Numbered from the stretch's first letter, positions 1 through 10,026 are shown. The stretch: 41,904 nt of DNA from Lamprocystis purpurea DSM 4197 (GCF_000379525.1 NZ_KB902386.1:31746-73649), one strand, 5' to 3'. Notes: generated from the letters alone by a model not told the origin. Numbers and translations are program-made.

Positions 1-7
1 CCCCCGG

Positions 8-30
8 CCCCTCTCCCGATGGGAGAGGGG
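8..30. repeat. Perfect GC-rich inverted repeat upstream of pglY
   Basis: A 10-bp perfect inverted repeat (CCCCTCTCCC / GGGAGAGGGG) encloses a GAT loop, about 70 bases before the pglY start. It is not followed by a T-run, so a classical intrinsic terminator is not supported. It may be an intergenic palindromic repeat or an mRNA-processing hairpin between an upstream Pgl gene and pglY. Confidence 0.6.
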
Positions 31-100
31 AGGAAGACAAGCCGAGTGGTATGATTCCATAAGCCTGCATCCCCACTACCCCTTCGCCAGGGAGGCATCA

Positions 101-3100
101 ATGACACTGCTACGCGACCTGATCGAGATCCCCGAACGGGTTCACCAGAGCGACTTCGTTCTGCACCTGACCGAGGGCGTGGCCCACGCCGAGCGCACCC
201 TTGATGACTATGTGGTCACCGAGCAGTTGGTGCGTTGCTTCGACGAGGCCCTGGGCAATATCCAGAACGCCATCGCCCGCGGGGTCAGCAAGGCGATCTA
301 CCTGCACGGCAGTTTCGGCTCGGGCAAAAGCCACTTCATGGCCGTCCTGAACCTGCTACTGGCCGGCAATCCGCGCGCCCGCTCCATTGTGGAACTCGCC
401 CCGGTGGTCGCACGCCACAACGACTGGACCGAGGGTCGGCGGTTCCTGCTGGTGCCCTACCACATGATCGGGGCAAACGACCTGGAGTCGGCGATCCTGG
501 GCGGCTACGCCGAGCAGGTCCGGCGGCTGCACCCGCAGGCACCCATACCCGGTTTCTATCTGGCCGAACACCTGTTTCACGACGCCGAGGCCATGCGCGC
601 GCGCATGGGGGACGAGGCCTTCCTGGCGGCGCTGAACGAGACGGCCGCGGGCACGCAGTCCGGCTGGGGCGGGCTCGCGGGGGGCTGGACCACCACAAGC
701 TACGCGTCGGCCAGGCTCGAAGCCCCCGACGGGAATGAGCGGATTCGCCTGGTGGGTGACCTCATCGGCGCCTTTTTCCGTTCCTACCAGACGGCGGCCG
801 GGGTGCAGGGGGAGGCCTTCCTGCCGCTGGACCAGGGTCTGGCGGTCCTCTCCAAACACGCCCGGGATCTAGGCTATGACGCGGTGATCCTGTTCCTCGA
901 CGAATTGATTCTCTGGTTGGCGAGCCGGGCCGCTGACCTGGCCTTCGTAAGCAGCGAGGGCGCCAAGCTCTCCAAGCTGGTGGAGGCCCAACATGCGGAC
1001 CGGCCGGTCCCCCTGGTGAGCTTTGTCGCCCGCCAACGCGACCTGCGGGAGCTGGTCGGCGAGAACCTCGCCGGATCGCTCCAACTCCAGTTCTCCGATG
1101 CCCTGAAATACTGGGAGGCACGCTTCGAGAAGATCCGGTTGGAGGACCGCAACCTGCCGGTCATCGCGCAACGGCGCATCCTGCGGCCCATTGATGAGCA
1201 GGCGCGCGCCGAGATCGACGCCGCCTTTGATGCGCTGAAGGGGCTGCGCTCCGACGTTTCCGCCACACTCCTCACCGACGAGGGCAAGTGGCAGGAGTTC
1301 CGCCAGGTCTACCCCTTCAGCCCGGCCCTGGTGCAGACCCTGATCGCCGTGTCCTCGGTCCTGCAACGCGAGCGGACCGCGCTCAAGCTCATGCAGCAGC
1401 TCCTGGTGGAGCGGCGCGCCGACCTGGAGCTGGGCCAGCTCATCCCGGTGGGTGACCTGTTCGACGTCATTGCCGAGGGCGACGAGCCCTTCTCGGATGC
1501 GATGCGGCTGCACTTCGACAATGGCAAGCGGCTCTATTACCAAAAGCTCCTGCCGATGCTGGAGCGTCGCCACGGCGTCACCTGGCAGGACGTGCGGGCC
1601 GGCGTGGCCGCGGCCGACGCGGCGTTGCGCCTGAAGAACGACGCCCGTCTCCTCAAGACGCTGCTGTTGGCGGCCTTGGTACCCGAGGTCGAATCCCTGC
1701 GGGCGCTGACCGCCCAGCGGCTGGCGGCGCTGAACCACGGTACCATCAAGGCACCCATCCCGGGCCGGGAGGCACAGATCGTCCTCACCCGGTGCCGGGA
1801 GTGGGCCGCCGAGGTCGGCGAGATCAAGGTAAGCGAGGATCTCAATCCGATCCTCTCGATCCAGGTGACCGGAGTCGATGTGGCGCCCATCCTGGAAAAC
1901 GCCGCATCGTACGATAACCCCGGCAACCACCGGCGCAAGGTTCGCGAGATGCTGTTTCGTGAGCTGGGCATCCCCGAGGGGAACGACCTGTTCTCCACCT
2001 ACGGCTTCACCTGGCGGGGGACGCGCCGCGAGGTGGATGTGGTCTTCGACAACATCCGCGAGCTGATCGAGGACAGTCGGCTGCGCGGGCGCGAGGGGGC
2101 CTGGACCCTGCTGCTGGACTTCCCGTTCGATGACCCGGGGTTCACGCCCCAGGACGACATCGTGCGGCTCCAGCGCTATCGGGGGGCGGCACAGACCGTC
2201 GCCTGGCTGCCGAATTTCCTGAGCCAGAAGGCCCAGAAAGATCTCTGGACCCTGGTGCGTATCGACGCCATTTTGACCGGCGAACGCCTGGGGGAATGTG
2301 CGGGCCACCTGTCTGCGGTGGATCAGGCCCAGGCCAAGGCGCTCCTGAAGAATCAGCAGAGCCAATTGCAGCAGCGCCTGCGGCAATGCCTGGAGGTCGC
2401 CTACGGGATCGCGAACGAGCCCCGGGACGCCGCCGACCTGGTCTTGGCGCCGGGTGAGCAGATCCGCACCCTTGATCCGACCTTCTCCCCGCGCGTCCCC
2501 GTCGGCTCGAACCTGAAGGCCGCGTTCGAGGCGCTGCTGGATCAGATTTTCAGCCACCAGTATCCGGCACACCCGCGCTTTGACACCGAGGTGCGCCCCG
2601 CCGTGGCGCAGAAGGTCTATGGGGTCCTGCAAGAGGCGGTGCAGCAGCAGGACCACCGTGCCTTCGTTGCCGACAAGCCATTGCGTACCCTGGTGCGGTG
2701 CGTCGCCGATCCGCTCAAGCTCGGGCACATGGGTGACACCCACTTCGTGCTGGGCTCCCACTGGCGCGCTCACCTGCACCAGAAGCACGCGCAGGAAGGC
2801 GGGGGCCAGGGGTCCACCGACGGCACGACCCTGCCGCCGCTGACGGTGCGCAAGCTCCGGGGTTGGATCGACGATCCGGACCCGATGGGATTGCCGGTCG
2901 AACTTCAGAACCTGGTCATCCTCGCCTACGCGGATCAGACCGACCGCTCCTTCTTCCTGGGCACGGCCCCGGTCAAGGCGACGATCGAGCGTATCCCCGA
3001 CGAGTGCGAGCTGCGACAACAGGCGCTGCCGCCCGCGAACCAGTGGGCGGAGGCAGTGGCACGGATGGCGAGCCTGTTCGGCAAGGTCGAGGCGCAGGGA

Positions 3101-3775
3101 CGCAACGCGGCCAATCTCTCCAGGTTGGTCGATGATCTCACCGAGGCTACGGAGCCGCTACGCAAACCCCTGCAACGGCTCGTAGCGGTGCTGGACCAGC
3201 GGCTGCGGACACTGGGTACGCCGGTCGAGGAAGCGCCGCGACTGGCGACGGCCCGGTCAGCCCTGGCCATGGTGGAGAAAGTGCTGGCGGCGAATAGCGC
3301 AGATCGGGTCGGGGCCTTGGCCGAGACACCAGTGCAGACATCGACGGCAGCAATGGCGGCCGTCCTGTCGAAGGTCGAGACTATTGAGGAAGCCATCCGG
3401 ACCGCCGATTGGCCACTCTTCGAGGCCACTTGGCAGCTTCGCGACCGCCGTGCCGCCGCGGCGACCCGTATCAAGGGGCGGGTCTTGGAGGTGCTGACCG
3501 CAGATGAGCACGCGATCGCCCTCAAGACCGCGCTGGACGAGCAACGGGGCAAGGCGATCCGGCTCTTGAGTGAAGCCCCTCCGCCGCCTCCGCCGCCGCC
3601 CCCTCCCCCACCTCCGCCCCCTCCGAAAGGCCGATTGATCACGCAGGACAAAAGGGTAGGCCTCGTCGGCGGAGCCGCGCGCGACATATTGAGCCAGCTT
3701 CAGGGTGCAATGACCGATCACCCCGACGCCCTGCTCGACATCGAGTGGCGAATCAGCAACCCGGATAACGACTAG
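101..3775 (+). CDS. pglY: BREX type 2 large P-loop ATPase PglY
   Basis: This 1224-aa protein is the large ATPase of the type 2 BREX (Pgl) phage-defence system, related to BrxC. It carries Walker A GSFGSGKS at residues 70-77 and Walker B VILFLDEL near 261-268. GGGAGG just before the ATG at 101 supports the start. In known type 2 loci PglY works with PglX (methylase), PglW (kinase), PglZ, BrxD and BrxHI; here pglZ, brxD and brxHI follow directly, and pglW/pglX would lie off the left edge. The middle and C-terminal parts are long and partly helical. An unusual run of 16 prolines (residues 1160-1175) separates the body from a 49-residue tail. The stop lies 3 nt before the pglZ start, so the genes are co-transcribed. 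The call rests on P-loop, size and gene order. Confidence 0.9.
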   Translation: MTLLRDLIEIPERVHQSDFVLHLTEGVAHAERTLDDYVVTEQLVRCFDEALGNIQNAIARGVSKAIYLHGSFGSGKSHFMAVLNLLLAGNPRARSIVELAPVVARHNDWTEGRRFLLVPYHMIGANDLESAILGGYAEQVRRLHPQAPIPGFYLAEHLFHDAEAMRARMGDEAFLAALNETAAGTQSGWGGLAGGWTTTSYASARLEAPDGNERIRLVGDLIGAFFRSYQTAAGVQGEAFLPLDQGLAVLSKHARDLGYDAVILFLDELILWLASRAADLAFVSSEGAKLSKLVEAQHADRPVPLVSFVARQRDLRELVGENLAGSLQLQFSDALKYWEARFEKIRLEDRNLPVIAQRRILRPIDEQARAEIDAAFDALKGLRSDVSATLLTDEGKWQEFRQVYPFSPALVQTLIAVSSVLQRERTALKLMQQLLVERRADLELGQLIPVGDLFDVIAEGDEPFSDAMRLHFDNGKRLYYQKLLPMLERRHGVTWQDVRAGVAAADAALRLKNDARLLKTLLLAALVPEVESLRALTAQRLAALNHGTIKAPIPGREAQIVLTRCREWAAEVGEIKVSEDLNPILSIQVTGVDVAPILENAASYDNPGNHRRKVREMLFRELGIPEGNDLFSTYGFTWRGTRREVDVVFDNIRELIEDSRLRGREGAWTLLLDFPFDDPGFTPQDDIVRLQRYRGAAQTVAWLPNFLSQKAQKDLWTLVRIDAILTGERLGECAGHLSAVDQAQAKALLKNQQSQLQQRLRQCLEVAYGIANEPRDAADLVLAPGEQIRTLDPTFSPRVPVGSNLKAAFEALLDQIFSHQYPAHPRFDTEVRPAVAQKVYGVLQEAVQQQDHRAFVADKPLRTLVRCVADPLKLGHMGDTHFVLGSHWRAHLHQKHAQEGGGQGSTDGTTLPPLTVRKLRGWIDDPDPMGLPVELQNLVILAYADQTDRSFFLGTAPVKATIERIPDECELRQQALPPANQWAEAVARMASLFGKVEAQGRNAANLSRLVDDLTEATEPLRKPLQRLVAVLDQRLRTLGTPVEEAPRLATARSALAMVEKVLAANSADRVGALAETPVQTSTAAMAAVLSKVETIEEAIRTADWPLFEATWQLRDRRAAAATRIKGRVLEVLTADEHAIALKTALDEQRGKAIRLLSEAPPPPPPPPPPPPPPPPKGRLITQDKRVGLVGGAARDILSQLQGAMTDHPDALLDIEWRISNPDND
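3578..3625 (+). repeat. Poly-proline codon tract in pglY
   Basis: Sixteen consecutive proline codons (mixed CCG, CCT, CCC, CCA) near the pglY 3' end. Such a run normally needs elongation factor P to avoid ribosome stalling, and the C-rich tract is a plausible site for length variation. Confidence 0.9.
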
Positions 3776-3778
3776 ACC

Positions 3779-6463
3779 GTGGTCCCAAGCACCCGTCAGA
3801 TCGAACAGCAGGTGTCGGCAGTGCTCGCGCACGACGCCGAGGCTCGGATCCTGGGGATCCAGGCGGCGCGTCCGGGGGCCTGGCCGGAGCGCATCAGGGT
3901 CCGCGCCCGGGACTTTCGACTCGCCTGGTGCGACTCCCCACTGGCAGCGCGCGAAGCACTCTTGGCCAGTGACCCCGGCACCGAGGGACTGATCCTGCTC
4001 ACCAACGCGAATGACCAGGCGCTCGGCGCCGATATCCTCGCCCGCCTCGCGCGCGGCCGGGTGTTCCGGCTTCAGAGCTGGGAGCTGGTACGTGACCTGT
4101 TCCAGGCCCGAGACATCGACCCCCGGCTCGGCAAGCTCAAGTGGATCGCGGACCTGTTGGTCGAGCGTGCGCCGGCGGCGGGCTACGCACCCGCCCCCGG
4201 CGGCTTCCTGTGTGCGGACGCCGCGTGGCAGCAGGTGCTGGGGTTGTCGCTGGGTATTACCGACCCGCGCCCGGATGCGCTGGCGCTGGTGGAGTGGACG
4301 CTACGCGAGGACGCTTCGGCCCGCATGCAGGCGCTCGCCGACCCGATGCGGACCGACCTAGCCGGTTGGGTGGCAGGGGTCGCCGGACCCGCGGGCCGGC
4401 CGATCATCGCCTGTGTGGTCGCCGGGAAGGGTGCAGACTGCCTGCCATTAGGGCTCCTGTGCGAGTTGCTCTTCCGCGAGGGCGCACAGGCCGACCCCAC
4501 CCTGTCGGCGGCAACGGCGCGCTTGGAGCGCTTCACCGAGGGTCAGCGGGTCGAACCCCTGGGGGGACAGCGATGGGCCGAGGCTGCGGTTGCTGCCTTG
4601 GCGCGTCTGAACGACCGCTCCCGCGTGCGCGCGCTGCTCGCCCGCGCCGACGTACTCCTCGCGGACCTGGGGCTGACCGCGGCGGCCGAGGCGAGCGATT
4701 GCCTGCAGGCGGGCTTCGATGCGCGACTCGGGCGCTACGCGGAGAGCCTCGCAACCGCGGTGCCGACACCGCGGGCGCCGCAACTTGCCCAGGTGGAAGC
4801 AGCGGCGGCGCGAGTCCTCACGCACGGCCAAGCCGTCCATCAAGGCGCGCGCTGCGCGCGGGTGCAGATGGCGTTGCGGCTCCTGCGCTGGTTGGCCAGC
4901 CCCGAAGACACGCCGGGCGACTTCCCGGCCGCGGCTCAGTCCTATACGCAAGAAGGTTCCTTCGTGGACTGGGCACGGATGACATTGCTCGGCGGCGATG
5001 ATTTGGGCGAGCTCTCCGCGGCCTATGCCGGGTTGGCCCTGGCTGTGCGTGCCAGACGCGAGCGACTCAACGGCCGCTTTGCGGAATTGCTGCCGGCCTG
5101 GAATGCGGCGGGGTCAGCGGCGGAAGGAGCGGGACTGGTGCCGGTCGAGGGGATCATCGGGTCGGTCCTCGCCCCCCTGGCCGCGCAGTGTCCAACGCTC
5201 CTGCTGGTGGCAGACGGCATGAGCCTCCCGGTGTTGCGTGCCCTCACGGCGAGCCTGACGGCGCTGGGCTGGACCGCGGTGGCTCCGACAGGGGGGCTGC
5301 CTGCAGTGGCGGGTGTCGCCGTGCTGCCGACGGTGACCGAGTCGTCCAGGACCAGCCTGCTGTGCGGGCGACTGACCCTGGGCAACGCGTCCCAGGAGAC
5401 GTCAGGCTTCAGCACGCATCCGGCACTCCTGGCCGTCTCCCGGCCGACCGCGCGACCCCTGCTCTTCCACAAGTCAGAACTCGGGGACGGCAGCGGTCTG
5501 TCCGATGCGGTTCGCGAGGCACTCCGGGCACGGGACCAACGGGTCGTGGGCGTGGTCTACAACGCCGTGGACGACCATCTTAGCGGGTCGGACCAATTGC
5601 ACCAGACCTGGTCGGTGGACGACCTACGCCTCCTCGGCCCCTTGCTCCATGAGGCCCGGCTGGCCGGTCGCGCCATCGTGATCACCGCCGACCATGGCCA
5701 CGTCTTGGACGAGGGGACCACCCTGCGCAGCCATGAGGACGGTGATCGCTGGCGCCGTGGTCCAGGGCCGAGCGCGACGGACGAAATCGAGTTGGGCGGT
5801 GGCCGGGTGCTGGCGCCGGGCGGGTACGCGCGGGTCATCCTACCCTGGAGTGAAGGCGTCAGGTACGCCTGTAAGAAAAATGGCTACCACGGCGGGGCCA
5901 CACCTCAGGAGGTGCTGGTGCCGCTGGTGGTCCTGGTGTCGGCGGCACAGGAGGTGGCCGGCTGGACACTGTTCCCGCCGGCCTTGCCGCAGTGGTGGGA
6001 GACGGCGCCGTCGCCAGGTCTGGAGGCAGAGCCCGCGATGGGTCTGGCGGTGCCGACCGAAACACCCCCGATCCCACCGGGCAAGCGGCGGAAGGTCCCA
6101 TTGGCGCAGGGCGATCTGTTCCTGGCACTGGCAACGCCACCAGCCGACGATGGGTGGGTGGAGCGACTCCTCGCCTCTGCGGTCTATGCTGAGCAGAAAC
6201 GACTCGCGGCACGCATTGCCCCGACCGACCAGGATCTGCGACGCTTTCTGCTCGCGCTGGACAGCCGCGGTGGGAAACTCGGCAAGACTGCCTTGGCCCA
6301 GCGCCTGGGAATGCCTTTGGTGCGAATCGGGGGATTCCTCAGCGCGATCCGACGGGTCCTCAATGTCGACCGGGCGGCGGTGGTCTCCATCGACGAGGCG
6401 GCGGGAGAGGTCGAGTTCAACCGCGGACTACTTGATGTCCAGTTCCAACTGAAGGGTCCTTAA
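3779..6463 (+). CDS. pglZ: BREX type 2 alkaline-phosphatase-fold protein PglZ
   Basis: An 894-aa PglZ-domain protein. The fold is the alkaline phosphatase superfamily: a metal-site strand LLLVADGMS (D479) and a second metal-binding segment ITADHGHV (D638, H639, H641) are both visible. PglZ is the signature component of BREX systems; BrxC/PglY-PglZ complexes are thought to assemble with the methylase. The GTG start at 3779 lies 3 nt after the pglY stop with little Shine-Dalgarno sequence, suggesting translational coupling. brxD starts 3 nt after its stop. The N-terminal ~450 residues are helical and typical of the family. Length and order fit type 2 rather than type 1. Confidence 0.92.
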   Translation: MVPSTRQIEQQVSAVLAHDAEARILGIQAARPGAWPERIRVRARDFRLAWCDSPLAAREALLASDPGTEGLILLTNANDQALGADILARLARGRVFRLQSWELVRDLFQARDIDPRLGKLKWIADLLVERAPAAGYAPAPGGFLCADAAWQQVLGLSLGITDPRPDALALVEWTLREDASARMQALADPMRTDLAGWVAGVAGPAGRPIIACVVAGKGADCLPLGLLCELLFREGAQADPTLSAATARLERFTEGQRVEPLGGQRWAEAAVAALARLNDRSRVRALLARADVLLADLGLTAAAEASDCLQAGFDARLGRYAESLATAVPTPRAPQLAQVEAAAARVLTHGQAVHQGARCARVQMALRLLRWLASPEDTPGDFPAAAQSYTQEGSFVDWARMTLLGGDDLGELSAAYAGLALAVRARRERLNGRFAELLPAWNAAGSAAEGAGLVPVEGIIGSVLAPLAAQCPTLLLVADGMSLPVLRALTASLTALGWTAVAPTGGLPAVAGVAVLPTVTESSRTSLLCGRLTLGNASQETSGFSTHPALLAVSRPTARPLLFHKSELGDGSGLSDAVREALRARDQRVVGVVYNAVDDHLSGSDQLHQTWSVDDLRLLGPLLHEARLAGRAIVITADHGHVLDEGTTLRSHEDGDRWRRGPGPSATDEIELGGGRVLAPGGYARVILPWSEGVRYACKKNGYHGGATPQEVLVPLVVLVSAAQEVAGWTLFPPALPQWWETAPSPGLEAEPAMGLAVPTETPPIPPGKRRKVPLAQGDLFLALATPPADDGWVERLLASAVYAEQKRLAARIAPTDQDLRRFLLALDSRGGKLGKTALAQRLGMPLVRIGGFLSAIRRVLNVDRAAVVSIDEAAGEVEFNRGLLDVQFQLKGP

Positions 6464-6466
6464 CGC

Positions 6467-7780
6467 ATGCCCTCCCCCTCTCGTCTCGGCGAGGTCATCG
6501 GCGCCCTGCGGCGCGGCACTGTGCCGCAGACCGGATTGGACCTGCTGGCCGTCGGCCTCCAGCGCTTTGAACCGACGGTCAGCGAAGAGCTTGATGCGAT
6601 CCGCCTGGGGCGGGGCCACTTCAAGGCGGTCCGCGGCGACTACGGCTGCGGCAAGACCTTCTTCGGCCGCTGGCTTGCGGAGCATGCCCGGGCACGCGGC
6701 TTCGCGACAACCGAGGTTCAGGCATCGGAGACCGAGACGCCGCTCCATCGCATGGAGACGGTCTATCGGCGACTATGTGAGCGGCTGGCCACGAGCGACG
6801 GCGACGGGGCCTTTCACAGCGTCATCGACGGCTGGTTCTATACCCTTGAACAGGATGTGCTGGCCGATGGCCGCATCGATCCGGCGGATGCCACCGCATT
6901 GGTCCAGGCTACCGAGGTCCTGATGGAGCAACGCCTGGCCGCCATCACGCGGGTCGCGCCCGCGTTCTCGGCCGCCCTGCGGGCCTATCGCCTGGCCTTG
7001 CTGCATGAGGAGACGGCGACCGCGGACGGCTTGATCGCCTGGGTCGCCGGGCAGCCGACCGTCGCCGCAGCAGTGAAACGTGTGGCGGGCATCCAGGGGG
7101 CGATCGATCATTTCGGCGCCACCAGCTTCCTGACGGGACTCCTGACCATCCTGCGGGATTCGGGGTATGCCGGGCTGGTCTTGGTGCTCGACGAGGTGGA
7201 GACCCTGCAAAGGATGCGCGGGGACACCCGCGACAAGGGACTCAACGCCCTGCGCCAATGGCTTGATGAGATCGATGCGGGACACTTCCCTGGCCTCTAC
7301 CTGCTCGTCACCGGGACGCCGGCCTTCTTCGATGGACCCCAGGGTGCGCAGCGGTTACCCCCGCTGGCCCAACGGCTGCATACCGACTTTGCCACCGATA
7401 CGCGATTCGACAACCCGAGGGCGGTCCAGGTCCGACTGCCGGGTTTCGGGCTCGATGCTTTGTGCGAGGTTGGCCGCAAGGTGCGGGACCTCTACGCGCG
7501 CCAATCACTGGTGTCGGAGCGCATCCGGTCCCTGGCGGACGATGCCTACATCGCCGATCTGGCCGCCGCCGTAACCGGCCAACTCGGCGGCAAGGTGGGT
7601 ATAGCCCCACGACTCTACCTCAAGAAGCTGGTGGCCGATGTACTGGACCGCATCGACCAGTTCCACGACTTCAACCCCCGGATGCACTACGCACTGACCG
7701 TCTCGGATACCGAGCTGACCCCGACCGAGCGGTCCGCACGCGTGGCCCGCGGCGTCGATGACATTGAGCTCCCGACGTGA
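6467..7780 (+). CDS. brxD: BREX ATP-binding protein BrxD
   Basis: A 437-aa P-loop ATPase with Walker A GDYGCGKT (residues 57-64) and Walker B LVLVLDEVE (around 238-243), matching BrxD (DUF2791-type ATPases). It is found in type 2 BREX loci immediately before the helicase brxHI, exactly as here. The ATG at 6467 is 3 nt after the pglZ stop, with AAGGGT upstream. Its TGA overlaps the next GTG start (GTGA), so BrxD and BrxHI are translationally coupled and probably produced in matched amounts. The biochemical role of BrxD is not established; an accessory ATPase partner of the helicase is inference. Confidence 0.9.
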   Translation: MPSPSRLGEVIGALRRGTVPQTGLDLLAVGLQRFEPTVSEELDAIRLGRGHFKAVRGDYGCGKTFFGRWLAEHARARGFATTEVQASETETPLHRMETVYRRLCERLATSDGDGAFHSVIDGWFYTLEQDVLADGRIDPADATALVQATEVLMEQRLAAITRVAPAFSAALRAYRLALLHEETATADGLIAWVAGQPTVAAAVKRVAGIQGAIDHFGATSFLTGLLTILRDSGYAGLVLVLDEVETLQRMRGDTRDKGLNALRQWLDEIDAGHFPGLYLLVTGTPAFFDGPQGAQRLPPLAQRLHTDFATDTRFDNPRAVQVRLPGFGLDALCEVGRKVRDLYARQSLVSERIRSLADDAYIADLAAAVTGQLGGKVGIAPRLYLKKLVADVLDRIDQFHDFNPRMHYALTVSDTELTPTERSARVARGVDDIELPT

Positions 7781-9867
7781 CCCCGTTCGAGCGCCTGCAC
7801 CCGGCGCTTGCGTATCACGTCGTCAACTCGCTGGGTTGGGCGACGCTCCGGCCGACGCAGATCGACGCCATCGGGCCGATCCTGGACGGCGAGGATGTGC
7901 TGCTGCTCGCCCCGACGGCCGGCGGCAAGACCGAGGCCGCGGTACTGCCGCTCCTGTCCCGTATGCTGACCGAGGACTGGTCGGGCCTCAGCGTGCTGTA
8001 CGTCTGCCCGATCAAGGCCCTGCTCAACAATCTGGCGCCCCGCCTGGAGGGCTATCTGGGGCTCGTCGGGCGGCGCGTGGGACTCTGGCACGGAGACCTG
8101 GGGGCGAGTGCCCGCAAGCGCCTGCTGGCAGACCCGCCAAACCTGCTCTTAATTACCCCGGAGTCCATTGAGGGGATATTGACCTCTCGGGACCCTGACC
8201 GCGCGTTGCTCTTCCGGCACGTCCAGGCAGTGGTGGTGGACGAGCTGCACGCCTTCGCGGGCGACGACCGCGGCTGGCATCTGCTGGCCCTGATCGAACG
8301 CCTGACACGCCTGACCGGTAGGCGACTCCAGCGCCTGGGCCTGAGCGCCACAGTAGGTAACCCTGATGTGTTGCTCGATTGGCTCACGCTCGGCCGTGGC
8401 GGCCGGGTGGTCGGCAGCGGGAGCGCGTCCCAAGAGGCGGACGTCACGATCGATTACGTCGGGACCCTGGAGAATGCTGCCCTGGTGATCTCGCGCCTGC
8501 ACCGCGGCGAGAAGCGGCTCATCTTCTGCGACAGCCGGACCCGTGTCGAGGCCTTGGCAGGGGCCCTGCGCGTCGCGGGGATACAGGTCTTCGTCTCGCA
8601 CAGTTCGCTGTCCGTAGAGGAGCGCCGACAGGCCGAGCGTGCCTTCGGCGAGGCCACCGACTGCGCGATCGTCGCCACCAGCACCCTGGAGTTGGGGATC
8701 GACGTAGGCGACCTCGATCGGGTGATCCAGATCGATGCCCCGGCCACGGTGTCATCGTTCTTGCAGCGCATGGGTCGGACAGGTCGCCGGCCGGGGGCAC
8801 TGCGCAACTGTCTGTTCCTGGCAACCTCCGATGAAGCCCTGTTATGCGCGACAGGCTTGACGACCCTGTGGCGCCAGGGCTTCATCGAGCCGGTGACGCC
8901 GCCGCCCAGGCCCTACCAAGTGGTCGCCCAGCAGCTCCTCGCGATGGTCCTGCAACAGCGCGGTGCCAGAGCGCCGGAGATGCGCGAGGCGATCCAGGGC
9001 GCCTTTCGTGGCATCCCCGGCGAGATCGTGGACCAGACGCTCGCACACCTGACCCGGGAAGAGATCCTGTGGGAGGACGCGGGCGTCCTGTGGTTCGGAC
9101 CCCGGGGCGAGCAGGCGTTCGGGCAACGCAACTTTCTGGAAATCCTTTCGGTGTTCACCTCGCCGGTACAGGTTCAGGTACGTTACGGACGCGCGGAACT
9201 TGGTAGCGTCGACCCCTTGAGCCTTCGCCGGCAGGACGACAAACCGGTTGTCCTCCAACTCGGTGGGCGCGGCTGGCACGTCACCTCGGTCGACTGGGGC
9301 CGCCGGATCGCCTGGGTGGAACCCTCACCCAGTCAGGGCCGGACCCGCTGGGTCGGCAGTGCCCGCTCCCTTGGCTTCGCCCTCTGCCAGGCGGTGCGGG
9401 GCGTCCTCGCTGATGTCGAACCCGGAGTCACCCTATCCCGCCGCGCCAGCGCGCGGCTCACCGAGATTCGCGAAGAGCTTCCATTCTGCGGAGATGGGTA
9501 CACGTCGCTGGTCACTGACGACGAAGGGGTGACGCGGTGGTGGACCTTCGCGGGGTTCGCTGCGAATGCCGTACTGGTGCAGCTGCTCGACAAGACCGGA
9601 ACGGCAGTGAAACGACTCGACAACTTCGCCATCACCCTGGCCCGGGAGCCCGACGAGGGGCTGATCACGGCCCTGGCTGCAAGGACTGCGAAGCCGCTCG
9701 CGGTGTCATGGGAGCCATGGATGGATCAAATTGAACTCAAGTTTTCCATCTGCCTGCCCGAGGCACTCGCGCGGGAGGCGCTGGCGGCGCGTCTGACCGA
9801 CCCGCAGGGAGCTGGAGCGGTCCTCACCCAACCGGTTCGGCGCTTTCGCTTGACGGCCACCACCTGA
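7777..9867 (+). CDS. brxHI: BREX type 2 DEAD/DEAH-family helicase BrxHI
   Basis: A 696-aa superfamily 2 helicase of the Lhr-like group. Motif I is PTAGGKT (near residue 46-52), motif II is DELH (155-158), motif III is the SAT of GLSATVG, and motif VI is QRMGRTGR (330-337). The C-terminal ~300 residues resemble the winged-helix and accessory region of Lhr-type helicases. This is the last gene of the BREX operon; a 231-bp region with hairpins separates it from the convergent Fic gene. The GTG start overlaps the brxD stop by 4 nt. All helicase motifs are intact, so the gene looks functional. Confidence 0.92.
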   Translation: MTPFERLHPALAYHVVNSLGWATLRPTQIDAIGPILDGEDVLLLAPTAGGKTEAAVLPLLSRMLTEDWSGLSVLYVCPIKALLNNLAPRLEGYLGLVGRRVGLWHGDLGASARKRLLADPPNLLLITPESIEGILTSRDPDRALLFRHVQAVVVDELHAFAGDDRGWHLLALIERLTRLTGRRLQRLGLSATVGNPDVLLDWLTLGRGGRVVGSGSASQEADVTIDYVGTLENAALVISRLHRGEKRLIFCDSRTRVEALAGALRVAGIQVFVSHSSLSVEERRQAERAFGEATDCAIVATSTLELGIDVGDLDRVIQIDAPATVSSFLQRMGRTGRRPGALRNCLFLATSDEALLCATGLTTLWRQGFIEPVTPPPRPYQVVAQQLLAMVLQQRGARAPEMREAIQGAFRGIPGEIVDQTLAHLTREEILWEDAGVLWFGPRGEQAFGQRNFLEILSVFTSPVQVQVRYGRAELGSVDPLSLRRQDDKPVVLQLGGRGWHVTSVDWGRRIAWVEPSPSQGRTRWVGSARSLGFALCQAVRGVLADVEPGVTLSRRASARLTEIREELPFCGDGYTSLVTDDEGVTRWWTFAGFAANAVLVQLLDKTGTAVKRLDNFAITLAREPDEGLITALAARTAKPLAVSWEPWMDQIELKFSICLPEALAREALAARLTDPQGAGAVLTQPVRRFRLTATT

Positions 9868-9976
9868 ACGGCGGGAAAACCTGGCGCGGGGCAGCTCCGG
9901 GTAGGTGGAAGGGCCGGACTGCCCCTCCTTACCAAATCCCGCACGGGCGTTGATCATGCTCTGGCCAGCGGTGAAC

Positions 9977-9993
9977 GGTCCGCGCGGCGGACC
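9977..9993. terminator. Hairpin between BREX operon and convergent fic
   Basis: GGTCCGC-GCG-GCGGACC, a perfect 7-bp stem with a GCG loop, in the 231-bp gap between convergent genes. There is no T-run, so it may be a Rho-dependent or processing site; it could serve both strands. Confidence 0.35.
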
Positions 9994-10026
9994 AGCGTCC
10001 TCCCGGTTGCGGAGGGGCCGGGAACC

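Noticed and set aside
869-3019. A 716-codon open frame on the strand opposite pglY.
   Set aside because: It is a by-product of high GC and codon bias in pglY; it shows no domain pattern and lies wholly inside a well-recognised gene.
2935-3687. A minus-strand frame with a long glycine run.
   Set aside because: The glycines are the complement of the pglY proline tract; the frame has no other support.
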